This document shows, in pieces, positions 1 to 10,010 of a stretch of DNA of 60,000 bases. The DNA is from Lineus longissimus. Taxonomy: Eukaryota > Nemertea > Pilidiophora > Heteronemertea > Lineidae. The position numbers and the translations under genes are program-made. The stretch lies in contig NC_088321.1 of assembly GCF_910592395.1 (NCBI RefSeq), positions 14,634,001-14,694,000 on the forward strand. Direction: 5' to 3'. A model generated the notes under the pieces. The model made no database searches. It saw only the letters and a program-made list of their open reading frames with translations, and had not been told where the DNA came from. How positions within the stretch are numbered: position 1 is the stretch's first letter; every line of letters begins with the position of its first letter.

Positions 1-332
1 GAAATTTCGGTATTTTGATGTGAATTGCAGTGCAGGCCACCTCTTTCTGGCTCCTCGATCCTCCCCTGCCTGTCGTATTTCATATCTTAGCTGAGGAGGT
101 TTAAGTTGTCTTACAAAACACTGCAAGGGCCGAGCTAAAATATAGGCCGAAGCGAGATGGCAGCCCAGTTTTGAGGCAAAATAACGGTGAAGTGACCATT
201 CCACCCAAGCAAGGTTCTCCTGCTGGGCCACCTTATTCCCCATGAACATGACAGGAACTAAATGTATATTGCTTCTTTTGTCTCAATACTAAAACAGAAA
301 TGCAAACATCTCCTGTTTCATCCTACTTTCAG
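1..332 (+). other. ACO1 intron (3' part)
   Basis: No reading frame here resembles aconitase. The stretch ends in a pyrimidine-rich CAG acceptor at 330-332. It is read as the end of the intron before the first visible exon; nothing else is recognised. Confidence 0.6.
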
Positions 333-605
333 CATCTACGGCAAGTCGGCGTCGTGGGAAAATTCGTCGAATTCTTTGGACCAGGTGTCGCAACGCTCTC
401 CATCGCCGACCGCGCGACGATTTCCAACATGTGTCCAGAGTATGGCGCCACTGTTGGGTACTTCCCCGTCGACAACATCAGTATGCTCTACCTCCGGCAG
501 ACGGGCCGTGACGAAAATAAGATTGCGTTTGTCGAATCGTATCTCCGTGCGACGAAGATGTTTCGAGATTATATGAATGAGAGCAACGACCCGATATTTT
601 CTGAG
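333..605 (+). CDS. ACO1: ACO1 exon a
   Basis: Encodes 91 residues, phase 0 to 0, opening [16 protein letters not shown] and containing [16 protein letters not shown]. This is the aconitase domain stretch around human IRP1 residues 267-357. Acceptor AG at 331-332; donor GTGAGG at 606. Confidence 0.95.
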
Positions 606-3600
606 GTGAGGGAAGTGGTGAAGTTTGTGACCTTGAGTTTGATAAATACTGTAAATCTCTTTATTTTCGCAGCCCAAAATGTTTGGGAAAACATCCTTTT
701 CTTTCCAAAATGGTTGTTAATACCCCTGTAATCAAGCAACTATCATGGGACAGATCACAGTGACTAAAAAAAATCTCTCCATCACGGGGCATTTTTGGGA
801 AAGTTTTGAGTCCGCATCAATAATTTCCTTTTTCCTTCCATTCAGGTGATTGAGCTCGATCTCAGCACTGTCGTGCCATGCTGCTCCGGCCCCAAACGCC
901 CCCATGACAAAGTGGCTGTTACCGACATGAAGGAGGACTTCAAGCGCTGCCTTGAGGCCAGAGTCGGCTTCAAGGGATTCGCGATCCCAGAGGACAAGCG
1001 TTCAATCAAGGTGCCAATGATATTTGACGGGAAGGACTTCATGTTGAAGCATGGTGACGTCGTCATTGCGGCCATTACCAGTTGCACGAATACAAGTAAC
1101 CCGTCTGTGATGCTCGGTGCAGGTATGTTGTTGTTGTTGTTGTTTCAGTCGGGGAGATCGGACAGGAAAAAATTTGAACAAACTTTATTGAGACTGTCAT
1201 TATGATCATCTTTTGTTCAAAAGGTTTCATATTCGTGGCATGGTTTTTGAGAAAATCGGGGTAACTTTGGAGAAAATGTTGGTAGTGCATGTTGTCTGCT
1301 TGGGTTGGAGTTTGAATGATTGCGGATGTCGTCTGCTTATCTCGCAATTTCCCCTGAGAAGACTGATAGCATTTCAGAGAGGGATAAGACAAGTGATTGC
1401 CAAACGATGAGATCCCCCTCCCCTCAACCGACATGTTGGCTTGCGTTTCAATTTGTCACTCACGTTGGACCGGGCCGTGACTACAATCCCATAACTGCTC
1501 ACAGAAAGTTGCGAGATCGTACCTGAACAACACAGTCCTGAAGAAGTGATTATGGACAATTGTGAAACTGTAGACAGTCTCAGTAAATTCGAATCCAGTG
1601 AACCGATTGACTTCATGGTGTTATTATACAAATGCCTGGATGATTGAAAGTGTACTCCATATGTCGGAAATTCACACCCACAGAAAAAAATTCTTCCAAT
1701 AGGGATATTCTTGTTTATTTTGTATAAGAATATCCATCATGTTGACAATTCTCGATGAAAGGTAATGTTTCTCCTTCATCTTGTTACAGGAATGAGTTTT
1801 TGATACTAAAATATTTCAGATTGCATAAAATCAAAACCATGGTCCTTTGACTTTTACCAGAGTACTAGACATTTAGTAAGGTATCCATGCGCTTGATCCA
1901 TTCCTCTGACATTTTAGGTCTGTTCATATCCATTCTTCTCACATTTTAGGCCTGGTTGCCAAGAAAGCCGTCGAAGCCGGACTAACCGTGCCACCTTACG
2001 TCAAAACTAGTCTATCACCTGGTAGTGGTGTTGTCACGTACTACCTCACAGAGTCGGGCGTCGTCCCGTACCTAGACGAGCTAGGTTTCTCCATCGTAGG
2101 TTACGGATGCATGACCTGTATAGGGAACAGTGGCCCGCTAGCGGAGCCAGTCACAGAGGCAATCGAAACGGTAAAGATGATGTAAATTTGTATATTTGTA
2201 TCAGTATTGGCAGAATGAGGTCCGTTCCTCCTCGCTTTAAGTTGAGTGGTCAAGAAAAATCAGTTTATTTATTTTAGTAAATTCTATCCGTATTTCAGGG
2301 AGACCTGGTCACATGTGGTGTCCTCTCTGGCAACCGAAACTTCGAGGGCCGCATCCATCCCCTGACACGAGCCAACTACCTTGCCTCTCCGCCTCTCGTC
2401 ATTGCCTACGCCTTGGCGGGGACAGTCCTCATCGACTTTGAAACGGAACCGATCGGAACGAACAAAGATGGCAAACCAGTGTTCCTACGCGACATCTGGC
2501 CAACGCGGGAAGAAATCCAAGAAGTCGAACGAAAATTTGTGATCCCTTCGATGTTTAAGGAGGTTTATTCAAAGATTCAGTTTGGGAATGAGCGTTGGAA
2601 CGCGCTAGAGGCTCCAGAGAGTTTGCTGTATCCGTGGGACGTTGCGTCAACCTATATCAAATCGCCGCCATTTTTCGTGGAAATGGTAAGCGAATGTGTA
2701 TAATTTCTGAAAAAAATATATCGAGGTAGTGTCAATAAGGACATTAGCTCTTTAAACAAAGTTGTGTGATTTGTAATGTTAGAGTAGGAGGAAACTGGAG
2801 ACCCCGGAGGAAGCCTACACTGCTGAAGAGTCGCCCTCTATCACATGAGTGAGGGACCGACCGTGATGAACCTGCCATAGTTGCAGCCACATAGTCGCGA
2901 CAGATTGAATTGTTGGCCCATAGCCGCCTAGTAACTGTGGAGGGGTACCTCCTTCAAGTGTCATCACCATCGCTCGGATCCAACTTTGGATTGGACCCTA
3001 GCCTAAAATCTGTCTGGCATGGTTGGGCCTACTGCTCCAAGACTCCCACAGGCGTAGCTCTGAGGCACCTTCCCCATAGAGGTATACGGTATACTACACT
3101 ATACGCGAACAATGGCTTCACAAAGGGTGCATGACCATGAAACTATTGTTCGCGTATAGTATAGTATAGGGTATAGCTCTATGGAATAGGTGCCTTAGGG
3201 TCACCGCGACACACATAAGGTCCACCACGGCAAGATCAGGATCCACGACACCCGATAATGTCTTTTAAATCTTTTTTTCAGACTCGTGAGGTGCCAGGAA
3301 GTAAAGGTGTTGAAGATGCCTACGTGTTGCTCAATCTTGGCGACTCGGTTACGACAGACCACATATCCCCCGCTGGCAGTATCTCGCGTACCAGTCCTGC
3401 TGCCCGTTACCTTGCAAATAGAGGGTAAGTTTGAGCAGTAGTTTCAAAATAGATGATCTCCGTCTAAGGAGTGAAAGAGATTAGTTGCATAGTGATTGCG
3501 CGCCGGTCTCATAATCAGGAGCTTATGGGTTCGACTCTCAGAAGGATCACTGCTGTTGTGTGTCCATAAGCATGACACTTTACCATAAATTGCTTCATCC

Positions 3601-5695
3601 CTCTGTCGAGGTGCTCAAACAAAAGTCCCTTCTGTTGCCTGTGCCCATACAGAAGATCACGTGGATTCCTCTCATTGGCTGAGTGTGGAGTTACTCTGTC
3701 AGTAAACCCGATTAGAAATGACAATGCTCATTCCTCCCTGGTAAATAGCGCCGTTTGCAAATGCGGCGCAAACTCTGAAGAGGAAGAAGAAGAAGTCTAA
3801 AGCACACTTTCTCAGTTCATTTCTTAGCCAGGAAAAGTAAAGTGTATTGGCCAAGGACACAAGTGTGGTCAGTGTGTTTATCCCTGGTATTCCTTTCCAG
3901 TTTGACACCCCGTGAATTCAACTCGTACGGCTCACGCCGTGGGAACGATGATGTCATGGCGCGAGGAACCTTTGCGAATATTCGACTTGTTAACAAATTC
4001 ATCGGGAAAGCTGGTGCCAAGACTGTTCACATTCCATCTGGAGAACAGGTAAGATCGTGTATCTTTCAGGATTTGTTTTGCTGAAGACGGAGTCACTAGG
4101 CCTATTGACCCAATTGGACAAAAGCGTAGTGGCACGTAAAAGGCTCATCCCACCTTGGAGGAGTAATACCCTTTGGAGAATAACCCATCCAAGCGCTGAG
4201 CGAACTTTGAAGAAGAAAATTCAAAACTTTGAAGGGGCTTCTCTGGATATGGTATTTCTGTTGATTTCAGTGGTGTTTTCAATAAAGAAAAGTACCACTT
4301 ATAACTTCTTTTGGAAAAATCTTTGGAAAACTAAAAAAATCTGGTTTTTGTGTGCATTCCAGGGACAAACCTTTCCATGTTCCCATGACTTTATATTGAA
4401 CAGTCCCAGGGATAAGTTTAGAGTAAAAAACTGGGACTCTTCAGGTGCAGTTTCTACCAGCAAATGACAGCCTTCTTTCCTATCACCCATTGGCACCCTA
4501 ACCAAACCCAAAATCCACCCCCAAGCAAAACTCTGTAACTTGCCTCGGCATGATTGTAACTCAAGGTGTATTTTCATCTTCAGATGGACATCTTTGACGC
4601 AGCAGAGCGGTACCGCAGTGAAGAAAAACAGGTCATAATATTGGCTGGAAAGGAGTATGGTTCAGGATCGTCGAGAGATTGGGCAGCCAAAGGACCATGG
4701 ATGCTAGTGAGGATTTTTTTGGTCTTATTTTAGTCGGTCTTTCCTCAGTAAAAAAATTATAGGCTGTCATTGTTGTAATGGGTTTACATTGACTGTGGTT
4801 AACCCAGGATATTAGGATAAGTTTCATGCAACAGCAGTATCTGTCGGGTGAGACAGCATCTATATCATATCATACGTTTCAAACCTTGCTTCCTTTCTTA
4901 CAGAATATCCGCGCTGTCATCGCGGAGAGCTACGAACGTATCCACAGGTCCAACCTGGTCGGAATGGGCATTATGCCGCTGCAGTACCTCGAGGGAGAGA
5001 CCGCGGAGACGCACGGACTCACCGGCAAGGAGCAGTTCTCGATAACGCTGCCAGACGAGTTGAAACCTACCCAGATATACGAAGTCAAGGTTGGTATTCT
5101 TCCGAGTGGCGAAATCCATCCTGGTCATACGTTGCCGACACATGTATGCCATAAGGCAGCATCAAAGGCCAGGGCCCGGTTGTTCAAAACAAATTATGTC
5201 CCTAACGCTGGCGTCAACAAAGCGTTATCTCCTTCAGCTAAGCCCTTAGACTTGATGCCAAGTAAAGTTAACGTCGGGGTTAGTGACAAAATTTGCTTTG
5301 AACAACTGGGCCTTGGAATAACTGAAAAATATATGTCTGTTCAATACCAAGCTCTTTTAAGTGTTTCACAAATTGGTCTTCAGGATCCCTTCTTGGAACA
5401 TGGCACGAAACCACGCAGACAATTTTTATCACAGTGGCTTGCAATAATTGTCACTTTGATGCGCAATATAGCTGCAATGAGTGATAAAAAGATTGCGGCT
5501 GAAACAACCTTACATCACAAGTTTAGAAGACTCATCAGACACTTAAAATGATAACTATATGAACTAAATATTCTTTATTTTTAGGTGAACGATGGACGGA
5601 GCTTCAAAGTTCTCGCCCGATTCGACACCGAAGTGGAACTGGAATACTTCAGGAACGGTGGCATTCTTAACTACATGATTCGTAACATGCTGTAA
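333..5695 (+). CDS. ACO1: Cytosolic aconitase / iron regulatory protein 1, 3' part of gene (9 exons)
   Basis: Joined exons are 333-605, 846-1122, 1950-2170, 2299-2685, 3282-3424, 3901-4048, 4584-4706, 4904-5089 and 5585-5695. Every intron is GT-AG and the phases match throughout, giving 622 residues before a TAA stop. Known family role: with a [4Fe-4S] cluster the protein isomerises citrate to isocitrate in the cytosol; without it, IRP1 binds iron-responsive elements in mRNAs. Visible marks in human IRP1 numbering: SCTNTSNPS (C437), [12 protein letters not shown] (C503, C506), SGNRNFEGR (R536, R541), GSRRGND and SGSSRDW. The length from the first exon here fits human IRP1 (889 aa) starting near residue 267, so the N-terminal third lies upstream of this window. 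The IRP1-like length and motifs argue against mitochondrial ACO2. RNA binding cannot be proved from this fragment. Confidence 0.96.
846..1122 (+). CDS. ACO1: ACO1 exon b (first cluster cysteine)
   Basis: Starts GTG ATT GAG ([19 protein letters not shown]) and ends inside the codon for Gly450. It carries [19 protein letters not shown], whose cysteine corresponds to cluster ligand C437. Phase 0 to 1; donor GTATGT. Confidence 0.96.
1123..1949 (+). other. ACO1 intron, 827 bp
   Basis: Begins with a TTG-rich run (1128-1142). No repeat family or coding potential recognised. Acceptor TTTTAG at 1944-1949. Confidence 0.7.
1950..2170 (+). CDS. ACO1: ACO1 exon c (second and third cluster cysteines)
   Basis: Phase 1 to 0. 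Contains [15 protein letters not shown] and [14 protein letters not shown]; the two cysteines of the C-x-x-C are the remaining [4Fe-4S] ligands (C503 and C506). Donor GTAAAG. Confidence 0.96.
2299..2685 (+). CDS. ACO1: ACO1 exon d
   Basis: 129 codons, phase 0 to 0. Begins [18 protein letters not shown], with active-site and RNA-contact arginines equivalent to R536 and R541, followed by [16 protein letters not shown] and [13 protein letters not shown]. Ends at SPPFFVEM before donor GTAAGC. Confidence 0.96.
2686..3281 (+). other. ACO1 intron carrying a foldback element
   Basis: 596 bp. The 3' half is occupied by the inverted repeat listed at 3061-3197; the rest is unremarkable. Confidence 0.7.
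3061..3197. mobile_element. Foldback MITE in ACO1 intron
   Basis: About 53 bp at 3061-3113 (starts TGAGGCACC, contains CTATACGCGAACAAT) is mirrored by the reverse complement at 3143-3197 (ATTGTTCGCGTATAG to GGTGCCTTA), with a 30-bp loop. This is typical of a small non-autonomous DNA transposon or hairpin MITE. No coding capacity. Confidence 0.75.
3282..3424 (+). CDS. ACO1: ACO1 exon e
   Basis: Phase 0 to 2. Encodes [20 protein letters not shown] and [11 protein letters not shown], the linker into the swivelling fourth aconitase domain. Donor GTAAGT. Confidence 0.95.
3425..3900 (+). other. ACO1 intron with SINE-like insertion
   Basis: 476 bp, mostly the tRNA-Met-like repeat listed at 3479-3549 and its probable body. 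A pyrimidine-rich CCTTTCCAG acceptor closes it. Confidence 0.65.
3479..3549 (+). repeat. tRNA-Met-derived SINE head
   Basis: Contains an anticodon-arm-like CTCATAATC (CAT anticodon) preceded by a TGCATAGTG A-box-like segment and followed by GGGTTCGACTC, a good B box. Stems are mismatched and there is no clean acceptor arm, so this is a tRNA-like SINE head or tRNA pseudogene rather than a working tRNA gene. The following ~190 bp may be the SINE body. Confidence 0.6.
3901..4048 (+). CDS. ACO1: ACO1 exon f
   Basis: Phase 2 to 0. Encodes [20 protein letters not shown] and [14 protein letters not shown], then HIPSGEQ. The SRRGND segment is a conserved substrate/RNA-contact loop of the family. Confidence 0.96.
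4049..4583 (+). other. ACO1 intron, 535 bp
   Basis: No repeat family or gene recognised. Open frames here contain no conserved motif. Confidence 0.65.
4584..4706 (+). CDS. ACO1: ACO1 exon g
   Basis: 41 codons, phase 0 to 0: [10 protein letters not shown], then [25 protein letters not shown] carries the catalytic serine/arginine pair of aconitases. Donor GTGAGG. Confidence 0.96.
4904..5089 (+). CDS. ACO1: ACO1 exon h
   Basis: 62 codons, phase 0 to 0: [20 protein letters not shown], followed by the [17 protein letters not shown] stretch. Confidence 0.96.
5171..5314. mobile_element. MITE with AGGGCCCGGTTGTTCAAA ends
   Basis: Left end AGGGCCCGGTTGTTCAAA at 5171 and right end TTTGAACAACTGGGCCTT ending near 5314 are inverted repeats with two mismatches. 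A related copy lies at 37217-37418. It sits wholly inside the last ACO1 intron (5090-5584). Confidence 0.7.
5585..5695 (+). CDS. ACO1: ACO1 last exon with stop codon
   Basis: 37 codons including TAA at 5693-5695: [20 protein letters not shown], then the conserved end [12 protein letters not shown]. The end matches the usual C-terminus of IRP1-type aconitases. Confidence 0.96.
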   Translation: MNDGRSFKVLARFDTEVELEYFRNGGILNYMIRNML

Positions 5696-5817
5696 ATAGT
5701 AACAATGGAAACTGACGGTTGCTAAGGAACTGTTGTTAGGAAAATTTAGCTACGGAAACAGACTGTTGCTATGGAAATGAAATGTTGCTAAGGCTATGAT
5801 ATCGGCATCCGCTAGGC

Positions 5818-5936
5818 GGTGTTGGCTGTCATTATGGTAGGATGGTTTAATGGACGTCACAGGCGCCTGCCATTGTTACGTCGATATTTTTGAGGCGATA
5901 AGGCCTTTCTGTAATGTCCTACTGACAGCCAACACC
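5818..5936. mobile_element. 119-bp TIR element (MITE)
   Basis: Perfect 14-bp terminal inverted repeats, GGTGTTGGCTGTCA at 5818-5831 and its reverse complement at 5923-5936. The inner bases are only loosely complementary. No clear target-site duplication. Confidence 0.55.
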
Positions 5937-6255
5937 ATGTAGCTGTAGGTTTGCTGGTGGCCAGTAGAGGATTTCTGCAGTACTGTGAAAATGGGACTAT
6001 TTGTGCAAAATTGTGCCATCTTTGACGAAAATTGTTTTCTAAAATGATCATGATCATGAAGATGATGTATTGTATAAGTTGTTGATTAGAAAAATGAAAT
6101 GTGTTGGAGATTGATCTTGAAGAAGTAGAAATGTAGAAAGTCGAGAAAATGTATTAAAGGATATAGCCAAATTGGTAGAAGGATTCCGAGATGTTGTATG
6201 TTGATGTCTTGCACCTTGGTAACCAAGGTGCAATATTTGGTTGCTATGGTATGTT

Positions 6256-6269
6256 GTTGCCATGGTAAC
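6256..6269. promoter_or_regulatory. X-box-like palindrome GTTGCCATGGTAAC
   Basis: Perfect 14-bp palindrome matching the known RFX-factor X-box pattern. Related sites occur at 15396-15409, 34712-34724 and 34740-34752. It may simply be part of a dispersed repeat; function is not shown. Confidence 0.35.
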
Positions 6270-6589
6270 TACATATTTTCGTAGTTATTCGAAACTTATT
6301 TTGTACTGCCTTTAACTGTCTGGCTTAGTATTAGGTTCTGTGACTAAGAAATGCTTCACACCTGGTTTCCTCTTACAATAATGATAATTTCTCCGCCCTG
6401 GATGCAATATGTAGAATAATTACAACGTCTGTAAATATGCATGCGGTTATGGCAAACGTTGTATCTCGAGATAATAGAGAGGTTAAGATTTTGATCTAAG
6501 AAGATGGGCACCGATATCAACAAACTGTTTGTGCACTTGGGGCGCCCTCTAAACTTGGAGGAGTTGCCACTGTTTCGTCTTTGTGTCTG

Positions 6590-6826
6590 TGAGCAAGGCA
6601 CTTGACCCTACTTGCTTCTTTCAACGCAGGAGTAAATGGGCTAGCTGGCAGAGATGGCACTCTATAGTCCTGAGCGCTGTATAGCTGCAGCTCGAACCTG
6701 TAATACTCCCAGAGAGTTGAGCTTGAACCACGAATGCACAGGCCAATAGCTAGGGGTAATAATGTAAAGCTCGACTGACTGAAACAAGTTGGATTGAGCG
6801 CTATAGAAGTCTCATGATTATTATTA

Positions 6827-6861
<35 letters not shown>
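6590..6861 (+). repeat. SINE 3' body with (ATT)n tail
   Basis: Starts around TGAGCAAGGCACTTGACCCT, passes a TGAGCGCTATAGAAG segment and ends in an ATT microsatellite at about 6817-6861. That arrangement (GAGCAAGGCACTT box, GCGCTATA box, ATT tail) is typical of invertebrate SINEs. A reverse-oriented fragment of the same body lies at 13490-13580. Confidence 0.6.
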
Positions 6862-7060
6862 GACTGAAGGCAATGGTGCAGAGTTAAGTTCATACCAGCA
6901 TTAGTTGGCATAAGGTACCACCATTTTGGCTAGAACTTGGAAACTAAAAGCAATTAAATCTCTATCAAAAAACAGATCTTTTATGGTTCATTGTAATTTT
7001 CTTATTTGTCTGATGATACACATATATCAATATGATGTGATATTGAGATTGTCAGGATAA

Positions 7061-7100
7061 ATTAAAGAACATTAGAATTAACATCTGTGTTGTTGGTGTT
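7061..7100 (+). terminator. Candidate poly(A) site of ACO1
   Basis: ATTAAA at 7061-7066 is followed about 20 bp later by a GT-rich TGTGTTGTTGGTGTT. An earlier ATTAAA (6153) and later AATAAA (7377) are alternatives. Transcript 3' ends would decide. Confidence 0.3.
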
Positions 7101-8067
7101 ATTTCCTCCTGTCAACTTTTGATAGCATGGCGTGTTAGAGCCGACGGAGATGCCGACAAGATGTGGAAGCTGCTTTGAAAACCATGGGGAAGAAGAAGAT
7201 ACTGGATACTATGAGCAGACTGCCGCTGGGTAGTATTCTCCTGCTCCTGATGAAGCCATCGGAATTCCTTTTTGGATGATCCCTGTTGCTGCTGACATAC
7301 AGTTTGATATGATATTTTAATCCTATAAAGATCAAATACATTATAATATGATGATTTCTTCTTTATCAGCAAATTGAATAAAAGCCTCTTGTAGATATGG
7401 ATATCTCAGATTTTTTATTAAAATGACTGCATAAGAACTATAAATTATCAAATAGAAGATGTTTCCATTGAATAAAACTTCATTATGTGTCATCGTTGAG
7501 ATGATGAAGATGCAAAAAGAAACCTACTTGAGGATAAACCTAAACCACGCGAAAGAAAAAAACCCAAATGAATAAGTAAAAGTGGCACTTTGTGTTAGGT
7601 TGATCGGTTATAACGGCCGAGAAGGCCGAGGTATACTATTTTCAGATCTGTACAGAAGACAAAGGCTTTTGCTTTTTGTCTTTTGTGGGTGTGTTTCCCC
7701 TGGCGGTCTGATCAGATACCTTGGCATAGTTTCAAGGCGAATCCACGACACTCTTTTTAAGAATCCCAAAAAACACTCCTTTTTAAGAAAATTATACTTA
7801 TGTTAGTCTATTATTCTATCAAAATCATCAAAAAACCCAAAAAATTATCCTTTTTGGTAGCATTTCAGAGACATTTAAGAACGTTAGTAGCTGACACCCC
7901 ACCCTTACCCTTACCCACCGCAGCGAACTTTACGAAGTAACCGCAGCAATTCATTATTCCCCTGGTGTTGATTTCTCAATTTTCCATCATCTTTTTGCAG
8001 CTTCATCTCCTTTAATAGATGAGATACAGATGTCTCCTATAGTGGAAAGGATGCGGTACATCATGTT
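7086..8067. other. Intergenic, nothing recognised
   Basis: No open frame resembling a protein and no clear repeat. AATAAA hexamers at about 7377 and 7470 are the only signals seen. Confidence 0.5.
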
Positions 8068-8391
8068 ACACATTCTTATGCAGTCGGGTCTCAATTAGTG
8101 ACATATCAAGTTAGCAATTAAAAGTGAGATTCTGGTGATAAACTCATGAAATTTTGCTACATGGAATATCCAAGAGGTGCCCCTTTCATTTTAGAAAAGT
8201 TGTCAAGATCCATACTGTTTTTCAGTAAAAAGGTACACATTCTTATGCAGTTAGGCCTCAATAAGTGACATATCAAGTTAGCAAGTGTGATTCTGGTGAT
8301 AAACTCATTAATTTTGCTACATGGAATATCCAAGAGGCGTCCCTTCACCTTTAAAAAATTGTCGAGATCCATAGTATTTTTCAATAAAAAA
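8068..8391. repeat. Tandem duplication, ~167 bp x 2
   Basis: The unit beginning ACACATTCTTATGCAGT at 8068 recurs at 8235 with the same following landmarks (ACATATCAAGTTAGCAA, TACATGGAATATCCAAGAGG). The copies differ by small indels and substitutions. Confidence 0.85.
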
Positions 8392-8529
8392 TTCCTGTAC
8401 AATTGCTCCATTCCACAACTTTTATTCTTCCTCTCCAACACATTATTTATGCAGGAAATACGCAGCTGATGATAAAATGTTTTCAGCTTCCACAGACCTT
8501 GGGGCCACAGGAAGAATTCTATCCCAGCT

Positions 8530-8690
8530 GAATCTTAGCCAATAGGCCGAGAAAGCAGCTGAGATGACAAATCCATGATGTCCAAACAGAATCTTAGCCA
8601 ATAGGCCGAGAAACCAAGATGGAACAGGACTTCTGAACCAAGCTTTCCAAACCGAATCTTAGCCAATAGGCCGAGAAGCCGAAATGGAGC
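8530..8690. repeat. Three spaced copies of a 24-bp motif
   Basis: GAATCTTAGCCAATAGGCCG followed by AGAA occurs at 8530, 8589 and 8654, with looser similarity (GATGGAACAGG) in the flanks. Period is about 59-65 bp. No known family recognised. Confidence 0.8.
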
Positions 8691-8699
8691 AGGTCTAGA

Positions 8700-9389
8700 A
8701 ATGGAAACTTTCTTAGTATTTATACAAACTGAAGTGTATCCCTCTTTTGGTTTGCATTTCCATCTTTCAATGATCTTCTTGCAGCTTTATCTTCCTAACG
8801 GTATCTTACAATTGAAAACTATCAATTGGAATCATCATCCACTTCATCAAAGAAATTTATAATGCAGTCAGTTTACAATTTCAATCATATATCATTATTT
8901 CGAATGAGATTTCCCTGGTAAATGATATAAGGGCTGGGCAAGACAGTACAGGATGTCTCAGAAACAAGTCTTTAAGTCAACAAAGACATGGTCACAACAT
9001 ATCTCTGTCTGTCTTACCCCACCCTACTATACCCCGTTTGGCGTGGGAATATTTTTTTGATGGAATTTTCATTGTTTGGGAGAGTACTTAACTTTTATGG
9101 CGATATTAACCCCATCTGGGCTGGTGGTCTCTACTATACTGTCTGTCAAGGAATGCTGTATTGAGTGAAACAGCATCCTCCTCCTTAGAACCAGGACATT
9201 CTTCCTCCATTTGCTTCAGTGCTCCAGGTCTATGAAGAAGGAATGTTCTTTTAAACTTCAATTGATGGGCAAAGTTTCCATCACACAGAGAGTGATCCAC
9301 ATTCCAAGTCACAACCTCACATCAGAGAGACAGCAAGACACACACCCCTTGAAGGCAACAAGTCGAAAGTGTAAACACACTTTTTTTAT
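8700..9389. other. Intergenic, nothing recognised
   Basis: No coding potential or repeat structure seen except at the right edge, where the element starting near 9390 begins. Confidence 0.5.
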
Positions 9390-9965
9390 GGGATGATTTG
9401 AAATTTGGTTTGTGAATGCTTATTGATGTTAAAAAATTATGGCAATTTTTTTTAAAAAGGGGCGTTGCCCAAATATCATCACCTAAATTTCAAAATTATC
9501 TGATCTCGACAAAATTTTGTTTACAATTTTCTAACAGTAACATGAATATATCCTGCAAATTTCAGCTCAGAATTTCAAGTCGTTCATGATATTTTGACTG
9601 ATTTCCAAACAAGACCCTGATAGGTCAACACTGAAGCCACTATGGATATTCCAGCTGGCAGAGGGAAAATTACAAGTAAACTTTTGAGATGCCATTAATC
9701 CAAAAGTCGTGTTCCTATTTAACTGAAACTTACAGGATACATTTGTATTGACATCATATACTCGCATAGCGAATCTAGTAGTGATCTGATCATTTTGACT
9801 TTTAGGTGATTTCGGGCGACGCCCCCTTCAGAGAAAAATGTCTAGATTTTGTTTTGATCATCGAATTCAAATTTTTTTCCCGGATCCTCATACGGTACAT
9901 TTATATGCATTTACAAACCAAATTTGAGGCTATTTCAAGAAAGTCGGCGAAAAAGTGCAAAAAAT
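9390..9965 (-). mobile_element. Left arm of a long inverted repeat
   Basis: The reverse complement of about 9550-9960 matches 12090-12510 over some 420 bp (landmarks CTGCCAGCTGGAATATCCAT, CATCTCAAAAGTTTACTTGT, GGGGCGTCGCCC). The outer edge (9390-9500) also carries a direct-orientation partial copy of the arm start, so this arm is itself foldback. No protein is encoded. Confidence 0.75.
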
Positions 9966-10010
9966 AATAATATAAATAAAAAATAATAATAAAATAAACA
10001 AGAGGCCCAA

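Larger units (their letters stand above)
5696..7085 (+). other. Probable ACO1 3' UTR and flank
   Basis: Follows the stop codon directly. Begins with four loose GTTGCTA(A/T)GGAA copies (about 5716-5793), then a TIR element (5818-5936), an X-box palindrome (6256-6269) and a SINE tail (6590-6861). No further open frame of note. Confidence 0.45.

Noticed and set aside
3479-3549. Functional tRNA-Met gene
   Set aside because: Anticodon loop and B box fit, but stems are mismatched and no acceptor stem closes, so it is kept as SINE-like.
4826-5551. 241-codon plus frame
   Set aside because: Only 4904-5089 is aconitase sequence; the remainder is intron read-through including a MITE.
7880-7925. Telomere-like CCCTTACCCTTACCC
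   Set aside because: Only two units, with no longer array; chance low-complexity sequence.
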